From Purshia tridentata (Eukaryota; Streptophyta; Magnoliopsida; Rosales; Rosaceae): 64,000 nt of DNA. Position 1 is the stretch's first letter. The number at the start of each line of letters is the position of its first letter. The translations under genes were made by a program, and so were the position numbers. The notes below the pieces were generated by a model that searched no databases, had not been told where the DNA came from, and saw nothing but the letters and a program-made list of their open reading frames with translations. Shown one piece after another: positions 48,950 through 60,999 of this stretch. The stretch lies in contig QANT01003336.1 of the NCBI GenBank assembly GCA_003254885.1, forward strand, positions 1 to 64,000, in the 5' to 3' direction.

Positions 48950-51900
48950 AAGAGAAGTTGATAAAGATTTGGGGAATGTTAAGTGAATAATAGGGAATAG
49001 CAATGTGTATGTGTTCTTGCAGCTCATCCACTTGTGTTGTATGACAGATTATTAGACTGATTGCATGTGGTCCAACGACATGCAAGTCAAAGAAATGTAG
49101 TCCCCACTCTCCACGCATAAATGGGCCTGCTCTTTTAATTTCTTTCCTTTTTTTTAAAAAAAATTACAATTTATCAAATTTTCAAAATAATTTCTATTGA
49201 AATTACACTAAGATATGTTTTCAAGTGGTGTTCAATTTGGGCCGGTTCTAAGCTTTTTAAGGTTAAGGGCAAAAATTCAAAATGAGATCATTTGTTGTAC
49301 ATATAAGTATAAAAGGAGAAGGTTTCTATTTGTACCATATTAATTGACTATCTAGTATACTATCTTTTGAAGGGCTTTTTTTTTTTGTTTTTTTTGTAGA
49401 AAAATCTATTTGAAATATAAAGCTGATAATATGTTAAATAAACATATGTTAAAGCCTTATTCAAAATTTTTGTATTTTTTTATAATAATTTTCGTCATTT
49501 TTATTTAATTTTTTTTCAAATTTCGAATTTTAAAATTTAACTCTTTGGGTAGAATTAGTCAACTCATGTAAATCTCACACGTATTAGAAAGATTATATAT
49601 TAGATAATTAGTTAAGATAATACAAATAGTTTTAAACAATTTATGTAGATAACAATATTTTTGTTTGTGTTATTTGTATTAAATATGCTGCAAAAAGATA
49701 TGGAGGGAATGAGGGTCCGAGACTGTGAATGGGAAAGGAAGGAGATGTATAGCATTTTCCCAAAAGACAAACATACAGAAGAAAAAAGTGTGTTTTACAA
49801 CCACTTTAGCATTTTTTATTTTTGGGAGCACCATCTTCAACCAAAAGAGTCCTGGGCCAAAAGAGAAATTTATACTGGGCCTGACTCCCTCCAAGTAATT
49901 CGGGATCGCTTAAAACCCAGTCTCTAAGAGGCTTATGGCCCTCATGGTCTCCTTCTTGGAGCTACAGCCCATAATTTTAATTTTTGGTACTATGGAGGGC
50001 CGAAGCCCAAAATAGCCCATCACTTTCACACAACCTTTTAAGCCCCCCCAATAACTACATTTGTTCTCGGCCAAACTTACAACTTAATTACTATTGTATA
50101 GAAAGTATATGACTAAAATTGTCAAAAAATAAAAGTACATGACCAAATGAAAATTTTGTAAAAATATAGGGACCAAAAATGTTATTTGGCCTACAAACAA
50201 TCAATTCGTACGTAATTTGAGAGTTGTTGTAAGGTAGAAAGTGAAAATCAAGTATGTGGAAAAAAAAAAAAAACATAGCTTTGTTAGATATAAGTGGATG
50301 ATTTTAACGTTTAAGTAATTTAAAAAAGAATGGTTATATTTTTTCATTCATATTTTAATGAAAAAGAAAATGACAAATTTATTTTGTAAAATGACCTCTA
50401 AGACTTTGACTAAAAAAAAGGAAATAAATCCACTCTATAGAACGACCTACATGTAAGCCAAATGAATAATGAGATTGAAAGGTTCCTTTTTTCACTTTTG
50501 TAGTTGGAAAAAACTATTAAGGCTTTAATATTTTGAGAGAGAGAGAGGGAGAGAGAGAGATGCCTTAAGCATGATGTGAAAGCATCCTAAAATTCCAAAA
50601 ATGGATTCAGCAGAGAACCTAAATGAATGAAGTAAGTTGGGTATATGACATACACAGTGAATTTGAATTACCCAGGTTGCCAAAGATAACAATAACTCAG
50701 CTGCTTTTATTTCTTATTTTGACACAATTGCTTCAATGTATGCTTTTCAAACCCCATATATTTATTTCTTACAAATAATAATCATCCCCACTTACACTTA
50801 GATACATACATCCCAGTCTATGAGATAAACAAATCTCCCAACCTTTCAATCAATACATCAACGATTCATGATTTATCAAGTGGACCCCAATTTGCATCCT
50901 AAAGTAGGGCCAAATCATGTCCAATGCTGACAGAGAACCACCACCCCACCACGTGGTCGGTGAACTGTTCACCAAGTGTCACTTCCTCATTGGCCCAACA
51001 TGCTGTAAATCTCTTGTGGGCTCCACTTGGTGGTCCACCTCACCGCCCAACCCTGAACCCAAAAAGTAAAAATGATCATCCTTTGGCAGCTTTTAAGAGA
51101 AGGGGAGCACACAGCGTTTTGTGGTCGTCGCCCAAACAAGGATCTGAAATTGTGCAAATCTGAATGAAACGGCACGTATCAAGTTTTCAATTACATTCAC
51201 TGATAGTGATCACGGGTTAGATTTGTTCTTGGGTTTTAAACTGCAAGGAATTTTGTTTCTAAAACTTGGTTTTCGAGCCAAATCACACAAAGAATGTTAT
51301 TAAAGTTGGTGAATTAAAAGCTTTAGGTAAGATTGAATTTGCTCGAGTTTTCGAGACATTCTATTCTACCAGAACAATAATGCACCTCATATAATAGTAC
51401 AAAATCATATTTTATTAGAAAGCAAAATACTTTTAAACAAATTTAAGAATAAAATTAGTGTCTACATACATAAACAACTGTTAATTATTGACTAATATTT
51501 TACACCACGTTTTATCATCAATCACTAATTGATGAAAGGAACCCTCTAATTAATCCTATTACCAAGCTGGTTAACATCATGGTTTAATACCAAATTGAAT
51601 GTTAGGTTGACAAATGGTGGAGGTAACTATATGTTGCAATACATGAACTGAATGGATTACGTATGATACATCATACCATGTATGACTATGTTCCAATTCA
51701 GCCAACGAGACTAGAGAAAGTGGGTCCCAAGTCTTTGTGGGGTCCACTAGGTTTGGGTCATACATTGGCATAGAGGAGGCACAAGGTGATAGACCATTAA
51801 ATGATCCACGTCAGTATTTTATTTTTTTTCCGAGTAGGGTCCTATATCTAACACCGGTCTTGCCTTTGGTGACGTGGCTGATGTTAAGCAATTGGCATCA

Positions 51901-52440
51901 CATTTCACAATTTGGCTATTTGTTGATTACGTTATATCTTCATATAAATGCATAATAATAATAATAATAATAATAATAACTACTAGAATGTATGAGTGGA
52001 TATGATGGTAAAGGTAACCCTGCAAGCCCGACTGCACAAAGCACAGAACTACAAGCACACACAACCAAAAGATAAAAAAATATCCTCCATTATTGGCCCT
52101 CCCCCAAATCTAAAGAATATACAATAACTTTTATTGTTAATAAAAAATATTCTGCTTACTACATGCTAAATAATTAACACGTGTCATTTAAAAGATATAT
52201 GTCAACTACTCAATACGATAGTGATGTTCACTACCATTTTTTATAACGAGCAAAATAACACTTGATGTTAATTTACCTTAATATCTAAACCTTAATAATT
52301 ACCACACATGGCAACTCCATTTTTCAATGAAGTGAGAATGAGGTGTCAAATCCCAAGATTCCTCGAGTGGCCCCTCTAGTTCACTAGCCAGCTGGGAACC
52401 CTCTCTCAATATGGTCTCGATTACCTGAACTGAGGTCTCT
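48950..52440. other. Intergenic region between RhoGDI and the Hev b 5-like gene
   Basis: No supported gene. TGGGCC and GCCCA motifs cluster at 49850-50045 without a nearby start. A GA-rich tract lies at 50537-50561 and an (ATA)9 tract at 51952-51979. Short frames here have no recognisable domains. Confidence 0.5.
51952..51979 (+). repeat. (ATA)9 microsatellite
   Basis: A pure ATA/AAT trinucleotide tract in intergenic DNA, about 0.6 kb before the Hev b 5-like gene. Confidence 0.9.
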
Positions 52441-52456
52441 AAACCACTTACGTACC

Positions 52457-52466
52457 TCTATATAAA
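52457..52466 (+). promoter_or_regulatory. TATA box of the Hev b 5-like gene
   Basis: TCTATATAAACC, a good TATA consensus, lies about 145 bases before the start codon at 52610. A transcription start near 52490 would give a leader of about 120 bases. Confidence 0.6.
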
Positions 52467-52609
52467 CCATCCCATTCTGCTCATTGCTTTCATCAATCCA
52501 TCGCAACTATTTATAATCTCCTGCCCTTCTTACTCTACTTAGCTTGACTTTAATTATTAATAATCGATCTTCTTTGTGGTTCAGTCTTCCTTTAATTTCG
52601 ATTATTCCC

Positions 52610-53338
52610 ATGGCCACTGCTCAGGTATACTCCATTTAATTCTAGACTATTAATTTTGTGTGCATTAATACTAGTAGCGTTTTTGTTTCTAGTTCACTAA
52701 TCACTAGCTAATTGTTAATTGATTAATTTAATTAACGAATGCTGCTACTACTACTACACCTCCTTCTGCAGGTTCAATCAGCAAAGACAGCCCTCCCGGC
52801 AGAGGACAAAATTCATCATCAAGAGGAATCAGTGAAGGCTGATCAAGAGACTACTACAGAAGAAGTAGTACTGGCAGCAGAAACACCAGCTGCAGTAGCG
52901 GAGGTGCCAAAAGAGGTGGCAGAGGCTGTGGCTGCGGCGGCTGCAGAAGCTGATGAAACCCCAGTTGTTGAAGATGTTGAGACAAAGGAGGTGGTAGAGA
53001 AGGAGGCCAAGGAAGAAGTTGTGAAGTCAAAAGAAACAACAGTAGTAGTGGAGAAGACTAGTACTGATGATCAAGAGAAAACTGATCCTAAGGTAGCCCC
53101 CGAGCCAGCTGAACCAGCTGCTGATGACGCAGTAGTACTTGTGGAGGCCAAGACCAAAGAGATTGATACTACTACTGATCATGATCATGGTCATCATGAC
53201 TCTGCTGAGGCTCCTCCGGTGGCACCGACACCGGAACCAGCGGCTGTTAAGGCAGAAGAGAAGCCTACTACAGCAGTTGATGAGGAAGAGATTAAGCCAG
53301 CTCATGCTGAGGACAAAGTTGAGGCAGCTGAGAAATAA
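52610..53338 (+). CDS. Hev b 5-like acidic, Glu/Ala/Val/Pro-rich protein
   Basis: Two exons: 52610-52624 (only MATAQ, 15 bases) and 52772-53338, giving 193 residues. The start MATAQVQSAKTALP resembles the N-terminus of the rubber-latex allergen Hev b 5 and plant proteins annotated as vacuolar calcium-binding-related. The rest is low-complexity, rich in Glu, Ala, Val, Lys, Thr and Pro, and surely disordered. There is no signal peptide or membrane segment. A histidine cluster DHDHGHH (residues 141-147) could bind metal; that is inference. No enzymatic role is known to me. Most of the length is a plausible simple-sequence expansion, so length may vary between relatives. The tiny first exon is supported by a clean GT donor and a TTCTGCAG acceptor. 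Confidence 0.85.
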
Positions 53339-54374
53339 TTAAGCGCGCTTATGTGTGTTCAAGTGAACTGTTGTGTACTAGCTAGTGCTACTTTGGGGAT
53401 TGCGCATGTGGATTAAATTTAGTATTATGTCTTTATTTGGTAGTCTAATTATATATATATAGCTTAATAAGGAGTACTACGTAACTAGATAAAAATATAT
53501 GGGGTATGGAACCAACCAATCCTAGCTAGCTTGCCATACATATGCATGGTACAGGACATATATGCTTGTGCATGCTCTATGGGAGGGTTGGTGTTTGGGT
53601 TCTAAGTTATGCATGATGATGAATTCTATTGTACGTGCTACTCCATGTATGATTAATAGAAGATCGATCATGAAGTTAATTATGCTGCATTTCAGTAATT
53701 TATAATAAGATTATGGTACTACTTGTTTCACAATTTAAGTGTCACGTACCTATACATTTTCTCTACTTGATCGATCAAATTTATATTTTTAACTATTTAT
53801 TTATTTATTTATAATTATCTTCCTTTCTAGCAAAGTGCTGACTATATATGAGCTTTTAAATTTTTGTGAATTGTGGTACAACATGGACAATCGGGTATGG
53901 TACATTAATTAATAAATTTTATGTCTCCCATTTGGTTATTTGAATTAGTAATATTATGGTGGTATAATGATTAAAAAATAAAAATAAAAAATTCTGAACG
54001 AAAGATCCACTTTCAAAGACTTTATCGGAAAAAAAAAAACACTGTATAAAAATCATGATCTACCAAAAAAAAAAGTGAAGGGTTGAGCTGGGGTTTGTTG
54101 TGTATATATTAGAGGTATTTTAAGAATTTTAGACGCATGAATTGATAGATTGATGAATAAAAAATAAAAAAAGGGGTATGAAATGAGATAAGAAAGGGAT
54201 GGAATGACAAAATAGTCAAATAGTGATTAGCCCAATGGACACAAGTCGCAGAACCCAAATTGTGAATTATCCCCTAAAATATTTACTGTTTTTACATACT
54301 TTGCTGTCCATCTGTAAACTTCGTCTTCAACCGCTCTGAGCCTCTAACGGTTGGTCCAGTCTTTCCCAAAGCAA
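53339..54374. other. 3' UTR and intergenic DNA
   Basis: Probably the Hev b 5-like 3' UTR for the first few hundred bases, then AT-rich DNA and the promoter of the next gene. No other gene is visible. Confidence 0.5.
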
Positions 54375-56220
54375 ATGGCCTCACTGCTTATGAAACCAGC
54401 AGTAACGAGAGGCAGAGATGAGGTGTACGTTGCAGCAGTGCCTCTGAGAGCCACAAAGGGACCTGCCCAGCTGCTCACATCTGCTGCTTACTCTCTCAGT
54501 CTCTGGGATTTGCAGCATTTCATGGTTATTATCAAACCCTCCTCACCAACCACTTCACTCTCAGGTTCTCGTCCCTCCAATTCTCATGTAGGTTTCTATT
54601 TGGTATCTTTCTTCATTAGTTTAGCCTTTTTTAGTTAAGGTGGCTAATTCATTAAGACTATTCTGGGTTATCATACTTTTTTGATTTACTATAATTCTGT
54701 TTTGCTTTGTGGGTTCTGTGAATGTTTTAACTTCCTTTTGGGGCATTGTAAGTGCTCTAAGGCTTTTATACCCGACATGGTTTTTTCTTAGAATCTTAAA
54801 TTTTAGTTTGGTTTGATGATCACTTTATTCTTGGAAATTGGAAAATTTTCATTTTTGTAAATATCACTTCACTGTTGGGTTTTATTTTCTCATCCTTGGT
54901 CCTTGAATCTTTGAAGACCTTAAATCAAAGATATGGTTTTCAGTGGTTTTATGCACTCTAGAATCAAGTATCCGCTTTGAATGGATTGCATAGATTTTTC
55001 TGGACATTCTTCATAGCATGTTACAGTATGTGTCATTCTCATTCCTTCTATAAAAAAGTTTTATACTCTAATTTCATTGAGTCTATTTTTGCAGGCCTTG
55101 GTTTTTGATTTTCAGCCTAAAGATCCTGAAAACATATATGCAGCAGTTGCAGTTCTATCTGGGAAAGCAGTACCAGGTATTCAGAGTGTTCATCATTAAC
55201 TATGTAACACAATATTTAGAAAATTTGGTCCTGAAGATCTTTGTGGTTATTTCTCTTTTCGCAGTGATCATCATGAACTATGTAACACAATATTTAAAAA
55301 ATTTGATCTCTTTGCACTGAAAGATGCTCCTTTCTGATTCTTGCAACTGTTTCATAGTCAGGGTTATGATGTTATACACTCTCTGTACATCTCTCCATTT
55401 AGCATGAGGCAAGTTTTATTTCTAACTGATCAACTTAATTTCTTGTCGGGGCATTTGATAATAAATAAATCAAATGAATCAAAGAAAACTTTTGGCCTTT
55501 GCAATTTCTGCAATTTGTAATGTATAAACATAGATTTAAACAATTTGTTCCTGCAGTGCAAACAATTTTCGGACAGCTTTGATGAGAATCGTTAGAACAA
55601 AAATCTTCACATGCCACATTTGCTAATGTCTGAAGTATGAAGATTGTGTTTAGAGTTAATTTATACACTTTGACCTTGGATTTTTGGTTTGAATTGTTTT
55701 CTTTTTTGGTATTTTAGTGGTCTCTGTTACTTTTGTTAGGACTTGTTCTTATGAGGAAGTTGTCGAAACTGCCAAGAAGCAAATGCTGGTTTGTTGGATA
55801 TCCCAAAGCAGGTGCTATAGATATAGCATGTGAATTCAACAAAGCATGGGAAACTAATTTGAGGGTTGGCCATCATGACTGTCGAGATTATACCAATGGT
55901 AATATTTGATATCTCCTTATTGAAATAGTTCCTTTTGCAAAATTAGCTATTAGAACTATAATTTCTTAATCAACCAGTGTCTGCTGTGCCCTGTTGACAC
56001 ACATTAGGATGCCAATATTCATTTAGGTAGAACTAAGATGTGTCATTGAGGTTTTATATTCTCTTAACATGAACTTATGAGTTTGCTTCAAGCTTTCTAT
56101 TCTAGTTTCAGGATGTTTGATATTTATCTTTTTGGCTTTATTCTTGAAGGCTTAGTCGAGTGCCTAACAGGCGAAAAGTACATCTTGGAGCGCTTGAGAA
56201 GTACCGGTAGTCAGAGGTAA
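54375..56220 (+). CDS. Conserved plant protein of unknown function
   Basis: Four exons: 54375-54587, 55095-55176, 55740-55898, 56150-56220, giving 174 residues, all GT-AG with matching phases. I do not recognise a named family, though the sequence looks well constrained. Notable segments are the start MASLLMKPAVTRGRDEVYVA, DLQHFMVIIKP with His48, DFQPKDPENIYAAVAVLSGK, RSKCWFVGYPKAG and VGHHDCRDYTNGL with Cys146. An early His within a beta-strand-like stretch and a late Cys followed by aromatic and Asn residues is the order found in permuted papain-like folds. This is only a suggestion. There is no signal peptide or membrane helix. The end is slightly uncertain: a possible donor overlaps the last codons, but splicing to the next acceptor would also stop almost at once. 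Confidence 0.8.
55191..55307 (+). repeat. 40-bp duplication in intron 2 of the unknown gene
   Basis: Copies at 55191-55230 and 55268-55307 share CATCAT, AACTATGTAACACAATATTTA and AAAATTTG with about three differences. The spacing is 77 bases. Confidence 0.75.
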
Positions 56221-57256
56221 CCCATCAACCTGCTAGGCAACACAAGAAATGTTCTCTCTTCTGCATGTATACAGTATACTTTGCACTTAATTTTGTTTAA
56301 ATCAGGGGACGGATTTGCATATTCATATCTAGCACATTTATATGTCATGAAGTTTCTGAAAATCTTTTAAAGAATTGTATATATTTTCTCCCTACGTAAT
56401 CAATTAGAACATAATTCTATTTTTCTAAGATAGATCTTTAATCTCCATATCTCTCAGACATAACAGTCTCCGAAACTACTGGTCCAATTTACCATCCTGC
56501 ATGCACAAATTGCAGGATAAGATAAAGATTTCAAAAGCACTAGTAAAAGCCGGCACAAAGCTAATAAAAAGTATGGAAACAGTTCTTTTTCTATGTAAAG
56601 AGTCTTTTAATGAAACAAGCTTTAAAGCAAATGTCCATACATTTTCAACCAAAAATTGATTTAGGAAGGCTGAGTATTGAGCTTCCAAGAAATGGATCTA
56701 TTCCAAGTGGATCAGCAAAAACCATATACAGATCAGTACAAAGAGTTGTTATACACTGGAACGAAGCGGAGTTAGAAGCATTAGTTATCATCTCAGGGCG
56801 ATTACGAATCTGGAGCATCTCACACGGGTTTTATGGCTGCTTCATAGCATTAATAATTTTTGAAGGCATGCAGACAATCATGTACAAGGATATAGTGCAT
56901 ATAAAGTTTTTTGTTGGCAATTGTTTGGAGATGGCACTTTTCCTTGAGTGGCAAGTGGTTGATGATGACTGAAGATGATGATTTATGGTTGATCATACAG
57001 AAAACCTTAGGAAACCTTTCAATTTCCTGCATAGAATAGATTTCGTTGTCTATTACTTGAAGTTGAGAATCTACATCTGTAATTTAACTTTTATGATCAT
57101 CCAACATCTGTGGTACATTGTGGATTTACTCAGTTATACACCTTCAGAAAGGGATGGCAGCATAGCCTATGGAAAGAGTAAGATTGTGCAACAATAACAG
57201 AGATTTCAATCAGAGATTTACAAAGAAAGAAGCGTAAATTTCATCATTTTTGAACT
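56221..57256. other. Region between convergent genes
   Basis: Contains the 3' ends of the unknown gene (+) and the F-box gene (-). A plus-strand frame at 56610-56972 is open for 120 codons but shows no domain or expected splice context; I treat it as untranslated sequence. Confidence 0.5.
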
Positions 57257-58486
57257 TCACATATTAACAAGGGTGTGAATTTGATTGAGCCTGCCCACAT
57301 GAACAACCGTTTGAAACCATTTTGGCATCCCATGAAACACAAGATCCTTAAAAGTTCCACTATTTGGGTCATAAAGAACTAGAGCTCTGCTTTTATACTC
57401 CAACAGGACCTTTCCAGTCATCAAAACACACAAAACCCGAACATTTCTTCCTTTTATAGCAATCTTTGAAATCTTCCAGGATCTGTCAACATCTTGTTTC
57501 AATGCCTTTGGTATGTGGCTTCCTATGCTGAACTCCTTGACCCATGATTCCTTTACATCATACTCCTTCATAACCCATATCTCCAATTTCCCAAAGCTGC
57601 AGTTAAAAACTGTAGCAAGACAACCTTTTAAAACCAGCAGATGGTAATCCCACCTCTTTAAGCCATCAAATTCGGGTTTCGGGACTTCCCTGAATTGTTC
57701 GTCTGCCAAGTCAAACGAGATGAGCTTGCGACCTGGGTGATATCTTCGTCTCCAACTGACCCAATGAATTCTTCCATTGACCAAGACCTGTGCTGGCCAG
57801 TGAAGAAGGTAGTGAGATGTTTTTCCTACACTTCTCCATGTGGAGCTTCCCAGAGTGAAAACTTGAACTTCTGATCTTGGGGAATGGACTCTAAAGCGAT
57901 GACATGAGCCTCTTAATGCATGCCTATAATAGATTATCTTAACCACCTTGTATTCCTTAGTCACTGGATGAAACCCAAATCCATATATAACTTCTTGATT
58001 AGGATACTGCATGGACTTAGGCAGCTCTCTGTAATCCCTGGTGAATGGATTATATATGTATAGTGCATCATTGTATAATGAATCAGACAAGCACAGCAAA
58101 CCATTACATGATCCTACCACATCGAACTCAGGCATTGAAGCACAGAAAGGTGTGTGAATTTTCTTTACAGTGTCTTTGTCCCTATGGTCAAAAGGGTAAT
58201 CTACAAAATAAAGTTGGTTTCTGATGGGGCTATCACAGTGGAAGATGAGGCAAGCACTGTTCTCAGCTGTATTGGAGTTATGCAGATTCTCAAGATGTTG
58301 GTCTTGTGCTAACATACGCCAAGATCGGCATACATACCTGAATTGCACCAGAGATGACAGGGGAAGCCTTGAAAGTATGTCAAGGATGAGTTCATATGGT
58401 AGATTCTCCATGCCACTTGCTGATTGATCTCCTCCTCCTTGGTTATTCCTCTTCCGTTTACACTGTAGTCCACAATCTAAGTCCAT
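57257..58486 (-). CDS. F-box protein similar to Arabidopsis At3g07870
   Basis: Single exon, 409 residues. The F-box is at residues 27-68 (ENLPYELILDILSRLPLSSL, then FRYVCRSWR). It is followed by an F-box-associated beta-propeller-like region with CLIFHCDSPIRNQLYFVDY, SMPEFDVVGSCNGLLCLSD, YGFGFHPVTKEYKVVKIIYY and KLEIWVMKEYDVKESWVKEF. The phrase HCDSPIRN and the long SMPEFDVVGSCNGLLCL match what I remember of At3g07870. It would recruit an unknown target to an SCF ubiquitin ligase through Skp1. Residues 1-25 are basic (CKRKRNN) and could act as a nuclear signal. Met26 is an alternative start. A basic, pyrimidine-rich leader precedes it on the minus strand. The neighbouring unknown gene is convergent. 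Confidence 0.94.
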   Translation of the reverse strand: MDLDCGLQCKRKRNNQGGGDQSASGMENLPYELILDILSRLPLSSLVQFRYVCRSWRMLAQDQHLENLHNSNTAENSACLIFHCDSPIRNQLYFVDYPFDHRDKDTVKKIHTPFCASMPEFDVVGSCNGLLCLSDSLYNDALYIYNPFTRDYRELPKSMQYPNQEVIYGFGFHPVTKEYKVVKIIYYRHALRGSCHRFRVHSPRSEVQVFTLGSSTWRSVGKTSHYLLHWPAQVLVNGRIHWVSWRRRYHPGRKLISFDLADEQFREVPKPEFDGLKRWDYHLLVLKGCLATVFNCSFGKLEIWVMKEYDVKESWVKEFSIGSHIPKALKQDVDRSWKISKIAIKGRNVRVLCVLMTGKVLLEYKSRALVLYDPNSGTFKDLVFHGMPKWFQTVVHVGRLNQIHTLVNM

Positions 58487-58699
58487 GATTTTTGAGGAGA
58501 AGAAGATATAAGAGTAAAGGAAGGAGGCTCAGAGATGAAAAGAGAAGTAGAAGATTGTTTGTTATAGCAGAGAGATGATTTTCTTTTGAGAAGATATTGA
58601 TGAGAAGATGTGAAATGAGTATTCAAAGAGACGGAAACTGCAAGGAAATAGTGTTGTGTGGGATCCACAATTGAATAATTCTCTTTGGAAAGGAAATCG

Positions 58700-60587
58700 A
58701 TGGTCCTAACAATCTTGACCGTTCAATTTAGACAATATAGCCATGATTTACTGCAGAAAAATGAAAACTATATGCATCTAGTTCCATGCCAATGAATGCT
58801 GGCTTTATTGATGTTGACCCAGCGGTAAGAAAGTCTTTGTATAAGAACCAAATAGACTCTACTTTCCACTAGTTTGGCTATTGATGTAGTATTAAAAAGA
58901 AGGAGCACTTTTTAAATGTTTATTTAAAACACAAATACAAATTGCAATGTATTTGGCTAGGAGTCGGTTTAATCTGGTGAAGAATATCTTTGATGAAAAT
59001 GGCAGCAGCCCAAAAGCTTAAAATATTCCAAACAAAATTTAACTTTGTTTACGAAGGAGTGACGGCTGTATAATATAATAAGATATACCAAACCTGAGCA
59101 AATGACACATCTTTGAAGAAGAGGATCTTAGGCAGTTGGCACTTGCACTTGGCAGCATAGCCATTAGCCAACTCAATCTAGAAGAATGAGCCAACCCAAC
59201 CTACAAATATGATCTCAAATATACTTTAATCGCACGCTTCGCACCTCATTTTATTATGTAGGAGAGTGCTAAAAGGAGTTACTGTTATTTGAGAAAAACT
59301 TGCATATACGTAATCGGTTTATTATAACCATAACATCTCTTTCCACTCTCATGAGACCTCTTCGCATATTAGTTATATGATCATTTATTATGAGAAAAAA
59401 TGTACATATATCTGTCACATGTAAATTTTTTTCTTGTATTTAATTTTGATGGTTAGATGTTAATGGTAAGTATAAAAAAAAGAATTATCATGTAAAAAAA
59501 TCCAAATTTAAATAATATTTAGATGGAATCTACATCTCGCAAGAAGAATATAAGCTCTTGTAATTATTATTAACTACAATAATCATAGTTTTGTTATGTA
59601 GAGGCATGGGCTAAAAGACATGGTTTGAACTTGAATCAATCTAGTACAAAATATTATGTAAGCTCCACTAGGCTTTTACATATTGCCATGCTAACCCAGC
59701 CCCAAGTTTGGTCCAACACTGTCTCCAAAGGGTTGGCCCAAGCTCTAGCTTACCAATATCGAACCCGTCCAATGATGAATCGTAATGAAAATGAAATTGA
59801 TTCATAGTTCATACTCCTGTACTAATTAATGATAATGAATCAGAATAAAAACTAGATTAAGGTAAAATTAATGAAAAATAGAGAGGTGAAATTCCTGATT
59901 TTGGAATAAGTCCCGCTTACTTTATGATTGGAGTGAAATGAAAGTGACTCATATTCATTTTACTTATTTTTTGTAAGTAAATGTGACCTCAATTCGATTT
60001 TCACAACATATTGGGTTAATTCTTAATGTAGGTTGTCTTCCAGGGTTTCCTACCTAGTTCAAACCTTCCTGGAAAGATGTATACAAATGCCACAAGTTTA
60101 TATGTATGCTGCGTCTTCCAATGTTTAGAGGTTGAATGCTTCATTCTTATAGAAACACTTTCAGACAAACCAAAAATCCCAGAAAACAAAACTCAAATCA
60201 AATAATGATGAATAAAATCTTTTGGGGAAAATTAAAATTGGTATCAACATAAACTCAAAAAGATACACTAGATACATGTAACATGAATCCATGATACAAA
60301 TAAATCTCCTCTTTGATGGGTTCTTCCATAACCCATAATAAACCTATATCGATCAATCAAATAATCAATCTATCAACCCCTATTAAAAAACCTCAAAAAA
60401 TCACACATGTAAGCAACGAACATTGAACGCGATGTGTTCCAGATATTCCCCAGTGGCAGCCATAGACGATGTTATCAATGGCATGTCATCAAATGCTCTG
60501 CCAAAGCTGCCATTGAATCCCCGAGAGAAGATCAAACACTGGACAAGCAAGCCTCCCGACAGCAAACCAGAAAAATGCAAAGACAAG
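58700..60587. other. AT-rich intergenic region
   Basis: No supported gene. The first part is the promoter side of the F-box gene; the last few hundred bases probably hold the 3' UTR of the Kazal-type gene. Short frames around 59.6-59.8 kb are unrecognised. Confidence 0.5.
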
Positions 60588-60995
60588 TCAGAAAAGGCCG
60601 AACAACACCGAAACGCCGAGGACGATGAGCCAAACGATGTGAACCAAGAGCAGAGCTTGAGCGGCGCGAGGGGCCGAACCCCCACTACCCACCTCGCAAA
60701 AACCCAATTTAGCGACTTTGACCCCAGCGCATTGCGCGTCCGGGCACCCGCACCAGTAGGTCACGCCGTCGACGCCGCAAACCGGGTCGGGTCGGAAGCA
60801 ATTCACGGGGCACGTGGCCGGGGACTTGGACGACCCGTCGCCGCAGGGGTCCGCGGGTTTGGACTCGGAGGGCAATCTGATGATGGTGGGATCGGGCTGG
60901 TGCTGCTCGGATCGGACGGTGGGGAAGGAGCAGAGAACGATGAAGATGGTGAAGAAGATTAGAGCGATTGGGGATTTTGATAAATGGGGCTCCAT
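60588..60995 (-). CDS. KPI: Kazal-type serine protease inhibitor, secreted or anchored
   Basis: Single exon, 135 residues. Residues 1-29 form a signal peptide. After a short Pro/Ser-rich linker, the Kazal-like domain (about 51-100) has eight cysteines (51, 62, 66, 73, 82, 84, 89, 100) and the hallmark PVCGVDGVTYWCGC, where a Kazal reactive-loop residue would precede the VCGVDGVTY core. A hydrophobic C-terminal segment (about 111-135, ending VLGVSVLFGLF) is either a GPI signal or a membrane anchor. It resembles the Arabidopsis Kazal-type inhibitor At3g61980 (KPI-1) as I recall it. I start at the ATG directly before the signal peptide; the frame is open further upstream but only without ATG. 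The gene is GC-rich compared with its surroundings. Confidence 0.9.
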   Translation of the reverse strand: MEPHLSKSPIALIFFTIFIVLCSFPTVRSEQHQPDPTIIRLPSESKPADPCGDGSSKSPATCPVNCFRPDPVCGVDGVTYWCGCPDAQCAGVKVAKLGFCEVGSGGSAPRAAQALLLVHIVWLIVLGVSVLFGLF

Positions 60996-60999
60996 GATT

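Noticed and set aside
56610-56972. 120-codon plus-strand open frame after the unknown gene
   Set aside because: No homology I can name, no acceptor-donor context joining it to the upstream exons; more likely 3' untranslated sequence.
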